This document shows, piece after piece, positions 17,962 to 26,991 of a DNA stretch of 64,000 nt (positions are counted from its first letter, which is position 1; each line of letters opens with the position of its first letter). The stretch comes from Paracoccus chinensis (GTDB lineage: Bacteria > Pseudomonadota > Alphaproteobacteria > Rhodobacterales > Rhodobacteraceae): the NCBI RefSeq assembly GCF_900102885.1, contig NZ_FNGE01000010.1, forward strand, positions 59,155-123,154. Reading direction: 5' to 3'. A program made the translations under genes and the position numbers. Below the pieces are notes generated by a model, which had not been told where the DNA came from, did not search any database, and saw nothing but the letters and a program-made list of their open reading frames with translations.

Positions 17962-19278
17962 CTAGCCAGTAGCCGCGATGACCTGAAGGATCGCGCTTGC
18001 TACTTGGTTGCCGCCCACATCGCCGTGGTTGCTGACGTAGCTGTCGCCACGCAGGTTGTAGACCCGCCCCTGTTCAAGCCTATAAGCGTGGCCAACTTCC
18101 TTGAGGGCGCCCTGCGTCTCGTCTGTCTCGGGTGTGTGCTGCGCGCCGTTCCGGCCCATGCCGCCATAGGGATCGTTCTTGTCTCCAAGCGCTGCAGCGG
18201 CCTGCCGGGCGATCCGCGAGGCCAGCGGATAGGCAATTCCGACTGCGGTATCATTCTTGGTGTGGGTGATGATGATTGGTCCCGAGGCACGACGCTCGGC
18301 CACCAGCGCCCTGAATGCTCCGTCACTTCCGTGCCCGTCAAAGTTTTGCCCAAGTCCGTTATGAGAGAACGCGGCCTGCAACAGGCTGAGGGTCACGTCC
18401 GGCGTCCCCGGAGGCAACTCATGGGCCGCAGCGGTGACAAGCCGGCCGCCAAAGCTGTGGCCCACCAGATGCAGGCGCAGTCCGGGGTGCCGGTCCCGCA
18501 ACCGTTTCAACACTGGTGCGAGGCCCAGCCGTCCCACGATACCTGCGCGGCTCTTCATCCGGTAGTATGTCGTATAATTAGCTAGCCGCCGCGCGGCGGC
18601 GCCGATACCGCCCAAGAAATCGCCAAGTCCTGTGGCGCCCCCGGCCCCTACCGCCTGTGCTCCCCCCCTTCCCGGAGGGCCGGGCGCGACCACTTGTTCG
18701 TCAAGTTCGGCGAACAGTTCTGCGGCCGGGCGCGTGAAGAAATCGTCCGAGCCGTCATCAGGATGCGCTTCGGCCGGGTCCAGCATCGATCGCAGCAGTT
18801 CCACGAACCGATCACGCGCCGCCGGCTCGTCTTTCAGCCTCGGCGCAAGCGCCTTTGCTTCGGTAACGAACGGCTCCAGTTTGTCATTCTCTTCGGTGCC
18901 GCCCAGCACCTCGGGGTCGTGGCGCATTTCGTCCAAGAGGCGGAGCAGCGCCTCGTCGTTCTCGCGCGTGGCCGTGGCGGCGCCGCCGCCAGGAATCAAC
19001 TCGGCATCCGCGAACTTCTTCGACGGCCAGAAAACCCGCAGCGCTCGAAGCCGTCGGTCGCCCAATTCCGGCACATGCCCCGCCTCGATCACGCGCTCCA
19101 GACTGCGGGTCAGCCGGTCATAGAGGACGGTTGCCTCGGCCTTGTCGTTGTTCCATCCGTGGCTCAGTACCAGAAGGTCGGTGGCGTTACCCGCTGCCTC
19201 GATCGCGGCCGCAAGCTGCGCCTCGCTGAACAGACGGCCTTCGCGGGTGAACTCTATCTCGTCATGCGCGATGGTCAT
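17962..19278 (-). CDS. Alpha/beta-hydrolase (serine hydrolase) partnered with a subtilase
   Basis: A 438-aa cytoplasmic-looking protein with an alpha/beta-hydrolase core. Visible features are the oxyanion-type strand LLVLSHGWNND (residues 35-45), a long charged insert (about 90-230) with acidic and Gly-rich segments, the nucleophile elbow LHLVGHSFGGRLV with Ser275, a possible acid in THTKNDTAVG and a possible His in SNHGDVGGNQ. No signal peptide. The ATG at 19278 has GGAGGA just upstream. It starts 9 bp after the subtilase stop, so the two are co-transcribed. Substrate is unknown; an esterase or lipase-like activity would be a guess. It may be the effector or partner of the protease. Confidence 0.7.
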   Translation of the reverse strand: MTIAHDEIEFTREGRLFSEAQLAAAIEAAGNATDLLVLSHGWNNDKAEATVLYDRLTRSLERVIEAGHVPELGDRRLRALRVFWPSKKFADAELIPGGGAATATRENDEALLRLLDEMRHDPEVLGGTEENDKLEPFVTEAKALAPRLKDEPAARDRFVELLRSMLDPAEAHPDDGSDDFFTRPAAELFAELDEQVVAPGPPGRGGAQAVGAGGATGLGDFLGGIGAAARRLANYTTYYRMKSRAGIVGRLGLAPVLKRLRDRHPGLRLHLVGHSFGGRLVTAAAHELPPGTPDVTLSLLQAAFSHNGLGQNFDGHGSDGAFRALVAERRASGPIIITHTKNDTAVGIAYPLASRIARQAAAALGDKNDPYGGMGRNGAQHTPETDETQGALKEVGHAYRLEQGRVYNLRGDSYVSNHGDVGGNQVASAILQVIAATG

Positions 19279-19287
19279 GGTTCCTCC

Positions 19288-21141
19288 TCAAACCGACTGG
19301 ATGGCCCGCATCAGGTCCACGAGTCCGTGCCCTTCGAAATACCGCTCGCGGCCCAAGGGCGTCGCGCTTTCTAGGAAGATGCGCTTCACGTCCAGCGGCC
19401 GCCCGATGAATTCGCGCCGGATCGACAGGAAGGCCGCAATTGCTCCCGAGACATGGGGCGCAGCCATGCTGGTGCCGGTGTCGTCCAGGTAATGCGCGGC
19501 ACCGTCCCTCGCTCCGCCCGCTGCCTCCAGCTTCTTCCCTGCGGCGCAAGAGGTGATCCGCTCTCCCGGTGCGACCAGATCGGGCTTCAGCCGTCCGTCC
19601 GTCGTTGGCCCCTTAGACGAGAAATAGGACACGCCGTAAGTGTGGGGCGCGTCGCGGTGCGTGGCGCCGACCGTAATCGCCAGATCCGCATTGCCTGGAT
19701 CGTTGATGCTGTTTGATATCCCCACCTGCGCGGAGCCGGTGCTTGCCGCAGCCGAGCCGTAACCCGTGTTCCCCGCCGCCGTGACCACCACGACTCCTTC
19801 CTGCACCAGTCGGTTGACGGTCGTGCATAACGGACTCTGACCGCAGGCGAACACCTCGGGATCGAATGAATAACCCACGCTCAGGTTCACGCCGTGGACG
19901 CGCATGACCTTCGGATTATCATTGATCCTTTCTCGCAGATATTCGAGCGCTTGGATCACCTGACTGGATCGGCCCTCCCCCCTGTCGTCCAGCACGCGAA
20001 GGCTGATGAGCCGGCACAGCGGCGCCATCCCGCGCGGTTCGTGCCTGCCGGGGGCGACGGCGCCGCGGCGCGATACGGCCTGGGGGCGGAACTGCCGTTC
20101 TGTGAAAGTCGAGGTCACGGCCTTGCCGCTCTCATTTACGGTGAACTGTCGCTCGAGCAGCCGAATGGCGGCTCGCTCGGGCGCGGGCGCCTGGCCCGCG
20201 ATGATGCCGGCGACATGGGTGCCGTGGCCAAAATCATCGCTCAGCGCCGCCTGCCGATGTTCCTCGATCCGGACTTCACGGATCTCAGGCGCAAGGTCTG
20301 CGTCCTCGTCGGGACTGGCCAGGGGACGGATAGGCATCCGGTCGTCTCCCGTCCCGGTGAACAGGTCGGCGAAGTTGCGGTGCAGGTCCCGCACCGCGTC
20401 GTTAAGAAGAAGATGCGACGCACGGCCCCCAGGAGTCGAGGCGTCACCGAAATGAGGATGGTTCACGTCGATACCGGAGTCGACTACGGCCCATGTGATA
20501 TCTTCGCCCGCAGCGCCAAAGGAATTCAGGGCGGCATCCGCCTTGATGGTGGCGACAGAACGATCCGTATAGGCCCGCACCACGAAATCGGGCCACAGCC
20601 GGAAGATGGCACGTTCCGGAGCGAGTTTGCGCTCGTCCTCGGCCACGAGGCGACGCCATTCATCATCGAGCAGTTCGCAGCGGTAGTAGGACTTCCCGAT
20701 CCGGACTGGCCAACGCTTGAAGTCGCGGGACGGAGTATCCCGTTCAGCTGGTTCCTGGACGCAGGTACGAAACAGCGCGAAAAAATCGTTCTCGGCTCCG
20801 GGCAGGCCGCCGCGGTGCTGAGCGTTCAATTCGACCACGTAGGGCCCGGGCTCGTCCGAGTCCGGTGCTGGCATCCCCCATTCCTTTCGCTTGATGGGGT
20901 CGCGCATTTCAATGGGAGCGACCGTCCGACCGAAGGCGCGGAACGGCGCTTTCGTCGCTTCGGCCGGACTACCCTGCATGGCTCGGGACTGATCCTCGTG
21001 AGATGTTGTGGCCAACCCAATCCCGGAAACTGGCGCGTCGCCGTCCCTGTCTATGAAAATATCGTCGCGGCGTGCCCTTTCGGGTTCCGGCTCTTGGCTG
21101 TCGCTGCCTTCAGACGGCTCGTCACGAGGCGTTCTGGCCAT
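19288..21141 (-). CDS. S8-family (subtilisin-like) serine protease
   Basis: A 617-aa peptidase with the full subtilase triad: Asp221 in WAVVDSGIDVNHPHFGD, His306 in DDFGHGTHVAGIIAG, and Ser558 in DDTGTSMAAPHVSGAI, with oxyanion Asn458 in VTAAGNTGYGS. The first 200 residues form a charged N-terminal extension without an obvious signal peptide, ending in a possible prodomain-like segment (FRLWPDFVVRAYTD). This suggests intracellular action or non-classical export. There is a long insert between Asp and His rich in acidic residues. The ATG at 21141 has AGAGG upstream. It leads a two-gene unit with the alpha/beta hydrolase and is divergent from a peptidoglycan-binding protein gene. Confidence 0.88.
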   Translation of the reverse strand: MARTPRDEPSEGSDSQEPEPERARRDDIFIDRDGDAPVSGIGLATTSHEDQSRAMQGSPAEATKAPFRAFGRTVAPIEMRDPIKRKEWGMPAPDSDEPGPYVVELNAQHRGGLPGAENDFFALFRTCVQEPAERDTPSRDFKRWPVRIGKSYYRCELLDDEWRRLVAEDERKLAPERAIFRLWPDFVVRAYTDRSVATIKADAALNSFGAAGEDITWAVVDSGIDVNHPHFGDASTPGGRASHLLLNDAVRDLHRNFADLFTGTGDDRMPIRPLASPDEDADLAPEIREVRIEEHRQAALSDDFGHGTHVAGIIAGQAPAPERAAIRLLERQFTVNESGKAVTSTFTERQFRPQAVSRRGAVAPGRHEPRGMAPLCRLISLRVLDDRGEGRSSQVIQALEYLRERINDNPKVMRVHGVNLSVGYSFDPEVFACGQSPLCTTVNRLVQEGVVVVTAAGNTGYGSAAASTGSAQVGISNSINDPGNADLAITVGATHRDAPHTYGVSYFSSKGPTTDGRLKPDLVAPGERITSCAAGKKLEAAGGARDGAAHYLDDTGTSMAAPHVSGAIAAFLSIRREFIGRPLDVKRIFLESATPLGRERYFEGHGLVDLMRAIQSV

Positions 21142-21266
21142 TTATGCCTCTTGGCACTGAGGATTTTTTTTGAAACATAACAGAATGCCTAGATTTTATC
21201 CAGTCCGTCATGTTGGAATCGCGACAAACTCGGCATCGGAGTTTGCAGATGCAGCATCTGATTTTC

Positions 21267-21294
21267 TTGACAAGACGTCGAACTTTGGCACTAT
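21267..21294 (+). promoter_or_regulatory. Weak candidate promoter for the peptidoglycan-binding protein gene
   Basis: TTGACA at 21267-21272 is a perfect -35 hexamer; CACTAT at 21289-21294 is a weak -10 match after 16 bp. The 199-bp divergent gap (21142-21340) is AT-richer than the flanking genes, as expected for two promoters or for transferred DNA. Confidence 0.35.
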
Positions 21295-21340
21295 CAGGTA
21301 AGTCACGCCAGCACTGCTCCACCCTTCGAGTGAGGCGACT

Positions 21341-22051
21341 ATGGACTTCGTGGATTACGAGGCCATTCAGCGGCGACTTCATAAACTCGGCTACAATCCG
21401 GGGCCAATTGACGGGGTGCGCGGGCGCCTGACGATCAATGCGGTAAAGCTGTTCCAAGCGCAGAACGGCCTGGTGGTAGACGGTCTCGTGGGCCCCGCCA
21501 CCTACGCAACGCTCTTTGGCAGTACGCCCGCTGGAAGGGTTAGTACCATCGACCAGATGCCGTGGATGCAGGAGGCGCTCCGGCTGGTCGGCCTCAAGGA
21601 GGATACCGGCCTTGGCTCGAACCCGGTGCTCATCGACATCGCGAAGGCCTTGGAGATAGATTACGCAGATGACGAGATCCCATGGTGCGGACTGTTCGTC
21701 GGCCATTGCATTGGATCCAGCCTTCCCAGCGAGGCGCTCCCCACACTTCCGCTGCTGGCGCGGGCTTGGGCACGGTTCGGCGTCTCATGCGCCCCGCAGA
21801 TCGGGGCCGTACTTGTCTTCTGGCGCGGGTCGCGTAACGGTTCCAAAGGCCATGTCGGCTTCTACCACGGCGAGGACGCAACCCATTTCCATGTGCTGGG
21901 GGGGAACCAGTCCGACACCGTTAATGTGAGTCGCATCAAGCGCGACCGCTTCCTAGCGGCGCGCTGGCCGCTGACAGCGCTTGCTCCCAGTGGGCAGACC
22001 GTCCTTGCCGCCAACAATGGTCAGGTGCAGGAAACGGACAACGAAGCCTGA
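21341..22051 (+). CDS. Peptidoglycan-binding domain + CHAP/NlpC-like (TIGR02594-type) protein
   Basis: A 236-aa protein with two parts. Residues 5-60 form a PG_binding_1 repeat (IQRRLHKLGYNPGPIDGVRG, LFQAQNGLVVDGLVGPAT). Residues 70-215 form a cysteine-peptidase-like domain of the TIGR02594 type with the Cys in DDEIPWCGLFVGHCIG and the His in SKGHVGFYHGEDATHFHVLG. Such proteins are often phage-type or secreted cell-wall hydrolases. No signal peptide is present, so release would need lysis, a holin or another export route. GAGG lies ahead of the ATG. It is followed after 89 bp by a membrane protein gene. Function as a wall hydrolase is inferred from the domains. Confidence 0.72.
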   Translation: MDFVDYEAIQRRLHKLGYNPGPIDGVRGRLTINAVKLFQAQNGLVVDGLVGPATYATLFGSTPAGRVSTIDQMPWMQEALRLVGLKEDTGLGSNPVLIDIAKALEIDYADDEIPWCGLFVGHCIGSSLPSEALPTLPLLARAWARFGVSCAPQIGAVLVFWRGSRNGSKGHVGFYHGEDATHFHVLGGNQSDTVNVSRIKRDRFLAARWPLTALAPSGQTVLAANNGQVQETDNEA

Positions 22052-22140
22052 GGAGGCGCCCGGCCCTCTTCGGACGCCCGAGTTTCTGGTATTCGGTGCT
22101 GCTGCGGTCGCACCCGCGGCAGGTATCACGGAGAAAAACA

Positions 22141-23253
22141 ATGGCTACAGCTTCCGACGATTCCACGCCTGCCTCAGGTCCAAGCGTTGCACCCGCTTCC
22201 GAGAGGCCTGTGCACGAAATTTCAGTCGAATCGCCGTTAGACCACGAAACTGGCGGTCAGATGGTTCCGGTTCCGGTTCCGGTAGCATGCATCGGCAAGG
22301 ACCGCCAGATCAAGCTCGGAGGCACCGATGAGATGGGAAACAAGGTTGAGGACATCTTCGTTTCCACGGATCAGTTCATCATCTATAGCGCCACTCGCAA
22401 CAAGAACAAATGCACCTGCTTGCGATATATTCTGCCTGATAATTACGAAACGGCGAGGGATTATCGCCGCAAGCTGACTCCTGTCGTCAATGAACTTGCG
22501 TCCGTGGGGGATGTGTTGTCCGGCATTTGCGGCACTCACTTCGGCCGGTCGCATACCTTGCTGAAAACCCGTACTCTCGATCTCATGGCGCAGGCAATGC
22601 AGATGGCGTTCGAGGATCGGCCAGAATCCGCAGCCATTCTGCTGGACCAGGCAAGGATCGAGGTGACCGGCCGCCGCGATAGTCGGAACCGGATGCGATA
22701 CATCTTCGCGAACGGAGTAGCGCTGACGGTTCTTCTTCTTGCGATCTGGTTCGTGCCTTGGGGCGCCCTCGCGCTCACGGCGCTCGACAACGTGCTTACT
22801 GCCCCACAGAATTTGCCGGGCGCCTCGAATCAGTACCGGCTTGCGGATGTGCTGGCGCTCGGGGCAATTGGGGCATTCTTCTCGGTATCCGGCTCCATTC
22901 GCTCGATCAGGGTCGATCATTCGATCTCCATGGCCGAGATGATCTATGCGGGTTTTGTCCGCGTTCCGATCGGGGTGATCGGGGCAGGCATCATGGTACT
23001 GCTTATCTCGGGCGGGTGGATTCTTGGCGCAGTTGAACAGACCAGCGTCATCTGGAGCCTTTACCTGTTTGCCTTCTTAGCGGGCTTCAGTGAGATGCTG
23101 GTGCCGAACGCCCTGAAGCAAGCCGAGGCCCTCGCCCCCATCGAACGCCCAATGCTCATTGAGACAAAGGCGACCGAAAGGACCTCGGAAGCAGAGCGTA
23201 CAACCCGCACTGTCCGCAGCGTGCCGCAACAGGTGCAGGGTCAATTGCCATAG
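22141..23253 (+). CDS. Unknown four-helix membrane protein
   Basis: I do not recognise this 370-aa protein. Residues 1-45 are low-complexity and Pro/Ser-rich; about 45-180 form a soluble domain (CIGKDRQIKLGGTDEMGNKV, Cys-rich KNKCTCLRYILPDNYETARD, SGICGTHFGRSHTLL). Four predicted membrane segments follow: RYIFANGVALTVLLLAIWF, VLALGAIGAFFSVSGSI, GVIGAGIMVLLISGGWILG and WSLYLFAFLAGFSEMLVP. A charged Thr/Glu-rich tail ends the protein. The ATG at 22141 has GGAG upstream. It shares a strand and probably an operon with the peptidoglycan-binding protein, and is followed directly by an IS481 copy. A membrane effector or export role is only speculation. Confidence 0.65.
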   Translation: MATASDDSTPASGPSVAPASERPVHEISVESPLDHETGGQMVPVPVPVACIGKDRQIKLGGTDEMGNKVEDIFVSTDQFIIYSATRNKNKCTCLRYILPDNYETARDYRRKLTPVVNELASVGDVLSGICGTHFGRSHTLLKTRTLDLMAQAMQMAFEDRPESAAILLDQARIEVTGRRDSRNRMRYIFANGVALTVLLLAIWFVPWGALALTALDNVLTAPQNLPGASNQYRLADVLALGAIGAFFSVSGSIRSIRVDHSISMAEMIYAGFVRVPIGVIGAGIMVLLISGGWILGAVEQTSVIWSLYLFAFLAGFSEMLVPNALKQAEALAPIERPMLIETKATERTSEAERTTRTVRSVPQQVQGQLP

Positions 23254-23302
23254 AAAATCGAAGCACACTCCGGTTTTTTTTATAATGTGTCACAAGTAGG
23301 CC

Positions 23303-24264
23303 CTAGGTGTTCAGTCCCGGCATCTGGTGGATCGGGTTGAGGATGAATCTGTCTGGCTCTGAGGTCCAGATCTTGCAGATGTATTCGTAGGGCGTGAGGC
23401 CGCTCAGCGTCTTGAGCCTGCGGGCGAAGTTGTAGGCGGCCATAAAGTCGGCAAGGTGCGCGCGCAGCTGGTCGTGATCGTCGTAGTGGAAGCGCTTGAC
23501 GGTCACTTCCTTGATCGTGCGGTTCATCCGCTCAACCTGGCCATTGGTCCACGGATGGTTCGGCTTCGTCAGCCTGTGCTCGATCCCATTGGCCTCATAG
23601 ATCATGTCGAAGCGCATCTGCCTCGACCAGGCGGTGTTCCGGTTGCGCGGCTGATCAGCGAATTGGATGCCATTATCGGTCAGGATTGTGTGGATGCGAT
23701 AGGGAACCGCCTCGAGAAGGTGTTCGAGAAACTCCCATGCCGTTTTCCGGTCTGCCTTGTCGACGAGCTGGGTGACCGCGAACTTGGCAGGTCGCGGTCG
23801 ATAGCCACAAACAGGTAGAGCTTGCCCTCGGCCGTTTGAACCTCGGCAATGTCGATGTGAAAGAACCCGATCGGGTAGCGCTTGAAGCGCTGCCGCCTCG
23901 GCTTGTCACCTTTGATGTCAGGCAGACGCGAGATGCCATGGCGCTGCAGACACCGATGCAGCGCTGATCGTGTCAGCTGCGGGATCGAGGGCTGCAGAGC
24001 GTAAAGGCAGTCGTCCAGCGGCAGGAGCGTGTGACGCCGGAACGCGACAATCACCGCTTCTTCCGCCTCAGACAGGACTGTTGAGCGCGACTCCTTCGGC
24101 CCCGTTTTCAGGTCCTCGACCGTCGCCCGCTTGCGCCACTTCGCCACCGTCTTGGGGTTGATCCCCAGTTCCCGGCTCAGCGTTGCGAGCGAAGCTTGCG
24201 ATCGTTGTATTGCAGCTCGGACGGCGTGCGTGGTCGTGGCGCACCCGTGACGAACCTGTCCCAT
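23303..24264 (-). pseudogene. IS481-family transposase, frameshifted
   Basis: The N-terminal part (from ATG 24264 after AGGAGG) reads as a helix-turn-helix and DDE transposase: RELGINPKTVAKWRKRATV, FKRYPIGFFHIDIAEVQT and GKLYLFVAIDR. The frame is lost near 23797, and homology resumes in another frame (FAVTQLV-like, then TKPNHPWTNGQVERMNRTI and LKTLSGLTPYEYICKIW). The sequence CGCGACCTGCCAAG at the break seems to carry an extra or altered base. As written the product is truncated; transposition would need a repaired frame. Confidence 0.78.
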
Positions 24265-24325
24265 AGTGCCTCCTTCCATTCATGCGAAAGGATCACACCA
24301 TCAAACCGTGGGACCAAACACCTAA
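23303..24325 (-). mobile_element. IS481-family insertion sequence with imperfect terminal repeats
   Basis: The ends carry a 15-bp inverted repeat matching at 13 positions: TAGGTGTTCAGTCCC at 23304-23318 and the inverse of TAGGTGTTTGGTCCC at 24310-24324. Between them is one transposase gene that fills the element. The flanking bases do not show an obvious target duplication. It lies immediately after the unknown membrane protein and closes the protease island on that side. Confidence 0.75.
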
Positions 24326-24676
24326 GACGAACGACTGCTTCAGTGTCCTCCGGCATCTTCTTCGCCGCACCCCCGCAAGGCTGCTCCCCGCCCTTTGCTG
24401 TCAGTCTTGCACGGCATATAGCGGGCCTCTAGATGACCCTGATGGGATGAGCATCGGCGTTCAGCTCTCTGTAAGAGATCTGGAAGAGTTGGACGCTAGC
24501 CGCTGCGCCTAACCCGGATCATCGACGACAGTTCGACTTCTGTTCCACTTGCATATAATCAGCACCAAAGATGATCAGCGCCGAACGGGTGATCGGTGTC
24601 GGCTCCGGGATCAAGCAGCCGCCGAGGCATTGTTGCGCGATCTTGAAGCGGAGGCTCTCGTGCAAGGATTCTCGCC
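24326..24676. other. 351-bp gap with no recognised gene
   Basis: It lies between the IS481 end and the 3' end of the hydroxybutyrate dehydrogenase gene. Short frames on both strands resemble nothing I know. A minus-strand frame (HESLRFKIAQQCLGG) near 24650 could be a transposase crumb, but I cannot support it. Confidence 0.35.
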
Positions 24677-25480
24677 TTACTGCGCGGTCCAGCCTCCATC
24701 TACGGGGATTGCCGCGCCTGTCAGGTTGTGGGCGATAGGGTGGCACAGCCAGAGCGCCAGGGCGCCGAGTTCCGCCGGGTCCGAGGTGCGGCGCGAAGGC
24801 TGCTTTTCCGACAGCAGGTCCGCGATGCCTGCGGCCCGGTCGCCCTTGTGGGCTGCGGCACGGGCGGCGATCTGGGGCTCGATGTTCGCGGTTTCGGTCC
24901 AGCCGGGACAGATGCAGTTGACGGTTACGCCACCCGTCTCGCGGCTGCCGGCGGCGGCGTATTCAAGGGCGGCGACGCGCGACATGCCGACAAGGCCGAA
25001 CTTCGATGCGACATAGGGAGCCTTCTGGACCGAGGCGACCAGCCCGTGAACCGAGGCGATGTTGATCACCCGCCCGTAGCCGCGTTCCGCCATCGCCGGC
25101 AAGGCCGCCTGCATCGTCACGAAGGCTGCGGTCAGGTTGATGTTCAGGATGCGCTGGAACGTGGCCAGCGGCATGTCCGCCAAGGATGCCGTGTGCTGGA
25201 TGCCCGCGTTATTCACGAGGATGTCGATGTCGCGCCAGGCCGCAGCTTCCCGAACCAGCGCACCCGCCCCTTCAGGGTCCGACAGGTCGTGGTCGAAGAA
25301 CCTCGCTTCGGGGGCGCCTGCCGCGCGCAGCGCTTCGCAGGGCGCCTCAGCTTGCGAGGCGTCGGCCAGCCCGTGCACGGCGATGGCGGCGCCCGCACCG
25401 GCCAACGCGCGGGCAATCTCGAGCCCAATCCCCTGAACCGATCCGGTGACCAGCGCGGCTTTCCCTGTCAGGTCGGTCAT
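24677..25480 (-). CDS. bdhA: 3-hydroxybutyrate dehydrogenase (SDR family)
   Basis: An NAD-dependent cytoplasmic short-chain dehydrogenase that oxidises (R)-3-hydroxybutyrate to acetoacetate. The 267-aa protein shows the SDR landmarks GKAALVTGSVQGIGLEIARA, LVNNAGIQHTASLADMP and the catalytic Ser...Tyr-x-x-x-Lys segment INIASVHGLVASVQKAPYVA followed by SKFGLVG. The substrate-loop pattern NCICPGWTETANIEPQI and EKQPSRRTSDPAELG is typical for BdhA. Its ATG overlaps the stop of the acyl-CoA synthetase gene (ATGA), so the two are coupled. With the neighbouring thiolase, permease and CoA-transferase it defines a ketone-body utilisation locus. Confidence 0.9.
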   Translation of the reverse strand: MTDLTGKAALVTGSVQGIGLEIARALAGAGAAIAVHGLADASQAEAPCEALRAAGAPEARFFDHDLSDPEGAGALVREAAAWRDIDILVNNAGIQHTASLADMPLATFQRILNINLTAAFVTMQAALPAMAERGYGRVINIASVHGLVASVQKAPYVASKFGLVGMSRVAALEYAAAGSRETGGVTVNCICPGWTETANIEPQIAARAAAHKGDRAAGIADLLSEKQPSRRTSDPAELGALALWLCHPIAHNLTGAAIPVDGGWTAQ

Positions 25481-26991
25481 CCCTCGTCCTCCAGCATCCG
25501 GCGCAGCTCGGTCTTGAGAATCTTGCCGTAGTTGTTCTTGGGCAGGTCCGCGACGAAGCGGTATTCCTTGGGCCGCTTGAAGCGGGCAATTTCCGCAAGG
25601 CACAGCGCGTCCAGCGCCGCCTTGTCCACCGTTGCGTCGGGGTAGAGGCTGACGAAGGCAATCACGTCCTCGCCCCATTCCGGCGACGGGCGGCCGACGA
25701 CCGCGCATTCGCGCACCTCGGGATGGGTCAGCAGCACGTCCTCGATCTCGCGCGGGTAGATGTTGGTGCCGCCCGAGATGATCACGTCCTTCGACCTGTC
25801 GTGCAGCGTCAAATATCCGTCCGCGTCCAGGCTGCCCATGTCGCCCGTCATCAGCCAGCCGCTCCTCAACGTCTTTTCCGTCGCTTCGGGGTTTCGCCAG
25901 TAGCCCGGCATGACGAGGGCACCACGGACCATGATCTCGCCGGTCTCTCCCGCAGGCAGCGGGTTGCCGTCAGCGTCACCGATGGCGATCTCGACTGCCG
26001 ACTGCGCGCGCCCCACCGATCCGAGCCGCTTGCGCCAGCGCGCATGGCTGCGGTCCGCGACCTCGTTCCGCGGCAGGGCCGAGATCGCCATCGGGCATTC
26101 GCCTTGGCCGTAGATCTGTACGAAACGGGAACCTAGCAGGGCCACCGCGTCCTCGATATCGGCGCGGTACATCGGCCCGCCGCCGTAGACGATGGTCCTG
26201 ATGCCGTCGCCATCCGATCCCTGCCGCCGGGCCTCGTCGGTCAGCCGGCGCACCATCGTCGGCGCCATGAACATCGACAGCGGACCTTGCGTCCGCGCGG
26301 TTTCCAGCACTTCGGCGGCATCGAAGCCTGCCGAGTCCGGGCAGATGTGGCGCGCGCCCATGCGGACGTGGATGAGTGCGTAGAACCCGGCGCCGTGGCT
26401 CATCGGCGCCGCATAGAAGGCTGCGTCCTCGGGTGTCACGGCGTCCACGTCCAGCGGGTAGCAGAGAGACATGGTCGCCAGCATCCCATGGGTGATCTGG
26501 ACCCCCTTGGGCCGCCCGGTGGTGCCCGAGGTATAGAACAGCCATGCCAGATCGTCGGGCCCCCGCGAGACAGGGGCCGCGCCGCTGCCCTGTGTCATTG
26601 CGACGAAATCCCCTGATCCCACGTCGATCGTCTTGACCGCGGAAGCTGCAGCCAGCCCTGCGCCGGGATCCTCGGTGACAAAGGCCAGCCGCGCCTCGCT
26701 GTTCTCGATGATCCAGGCTGCTTCCTTGCCGTGCAGCTTGGCATTGATCGGCACCGCGACGGCGCCCGCGTACCAGATGCCGTAAAGCACGATCAGGTAT
26801 TCCGGGCGATTCTTCATGAAGATCGCTACCCGGTCGCCCGGCCCGACGCCCCGCTGCGCCAGCGCGCTGGCCAGTGCCGCCGCCCTGTCGCGGAAGCCGG
26901 CGTAATCGGCCATCTGCCGCGCGCCCTGAAACAGCGCCGGGGAGTGGCCTCGCTCCAAGGCAGTCCGCTCCAGCCATTGCGCGATGTTCAT
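25477..26991 (-). CDS. AMP-dependent acyl-CoA synthetase/ligase
   Basis: A 504-aa ANL-superfamily enzyme that activates a carboxylic acid to its CoA thioester through an acyl-adenylate. The P-loop AWLFYTSGTTGRPKGVQITH (near residue 165), the A5-type segment IYGQGECPMAIS, the ATP-binding LMTGDMGSLDADGYLTLHDR with hinge RSKDVIISGGTNIYPREIED, and the catalytic Lys in DLPKNNYGKILKTEL are all present. In this cluster it could activate a short or medium hydroxy or keto acid such as acetoacetate, though this is inferred. It sits between the thiolase and bdhA with 4-bp overlaps on both sides, so all three are one operon. Confidence 0.87.
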   Translation of the reverse strand: MNIAQWLERTALERGHSPALFQGARQMADYAGFRDRAAALASALAQRGVGPGDRVAIFMKNRPEYLIVLYGIWYAGAVAVPINAKLHGKEAAWIIENSEARLAFVTEDPGAGLAAASAVKTIDVGSGDFVAMTQGSGAAPVSRGPDDLAWLFYTSGTTGRPKGVQITHGMLATMSLCYPLDVDAVTPEDAAFYAAPMSHGAGFYALIHVRMGARHICPDSAGFDAAEVLETARTQGPLSMFMAPTMVRRLTDEARRQGSDGDGIRTIVYGGGPMYRADIEDAVALLGSRFVQIYGQGECPMAISALPRNEVADRSHARWRKRLGSVGRAQSAVEIAIGDADGNPLPAGETGEIMVRGALVMPGYWRNPEATEKTLRSGWLMTGDMGSLDADGYLTLHDRSKDVIISGGTNIYPREIEDVLLTHPEVRECAVVGRPSPEWGEDVIAFVSLYPDATVDKAALDALCLAEIARFKRPKEYRFVADLPKNNYGKILKTELRRMLEDEG

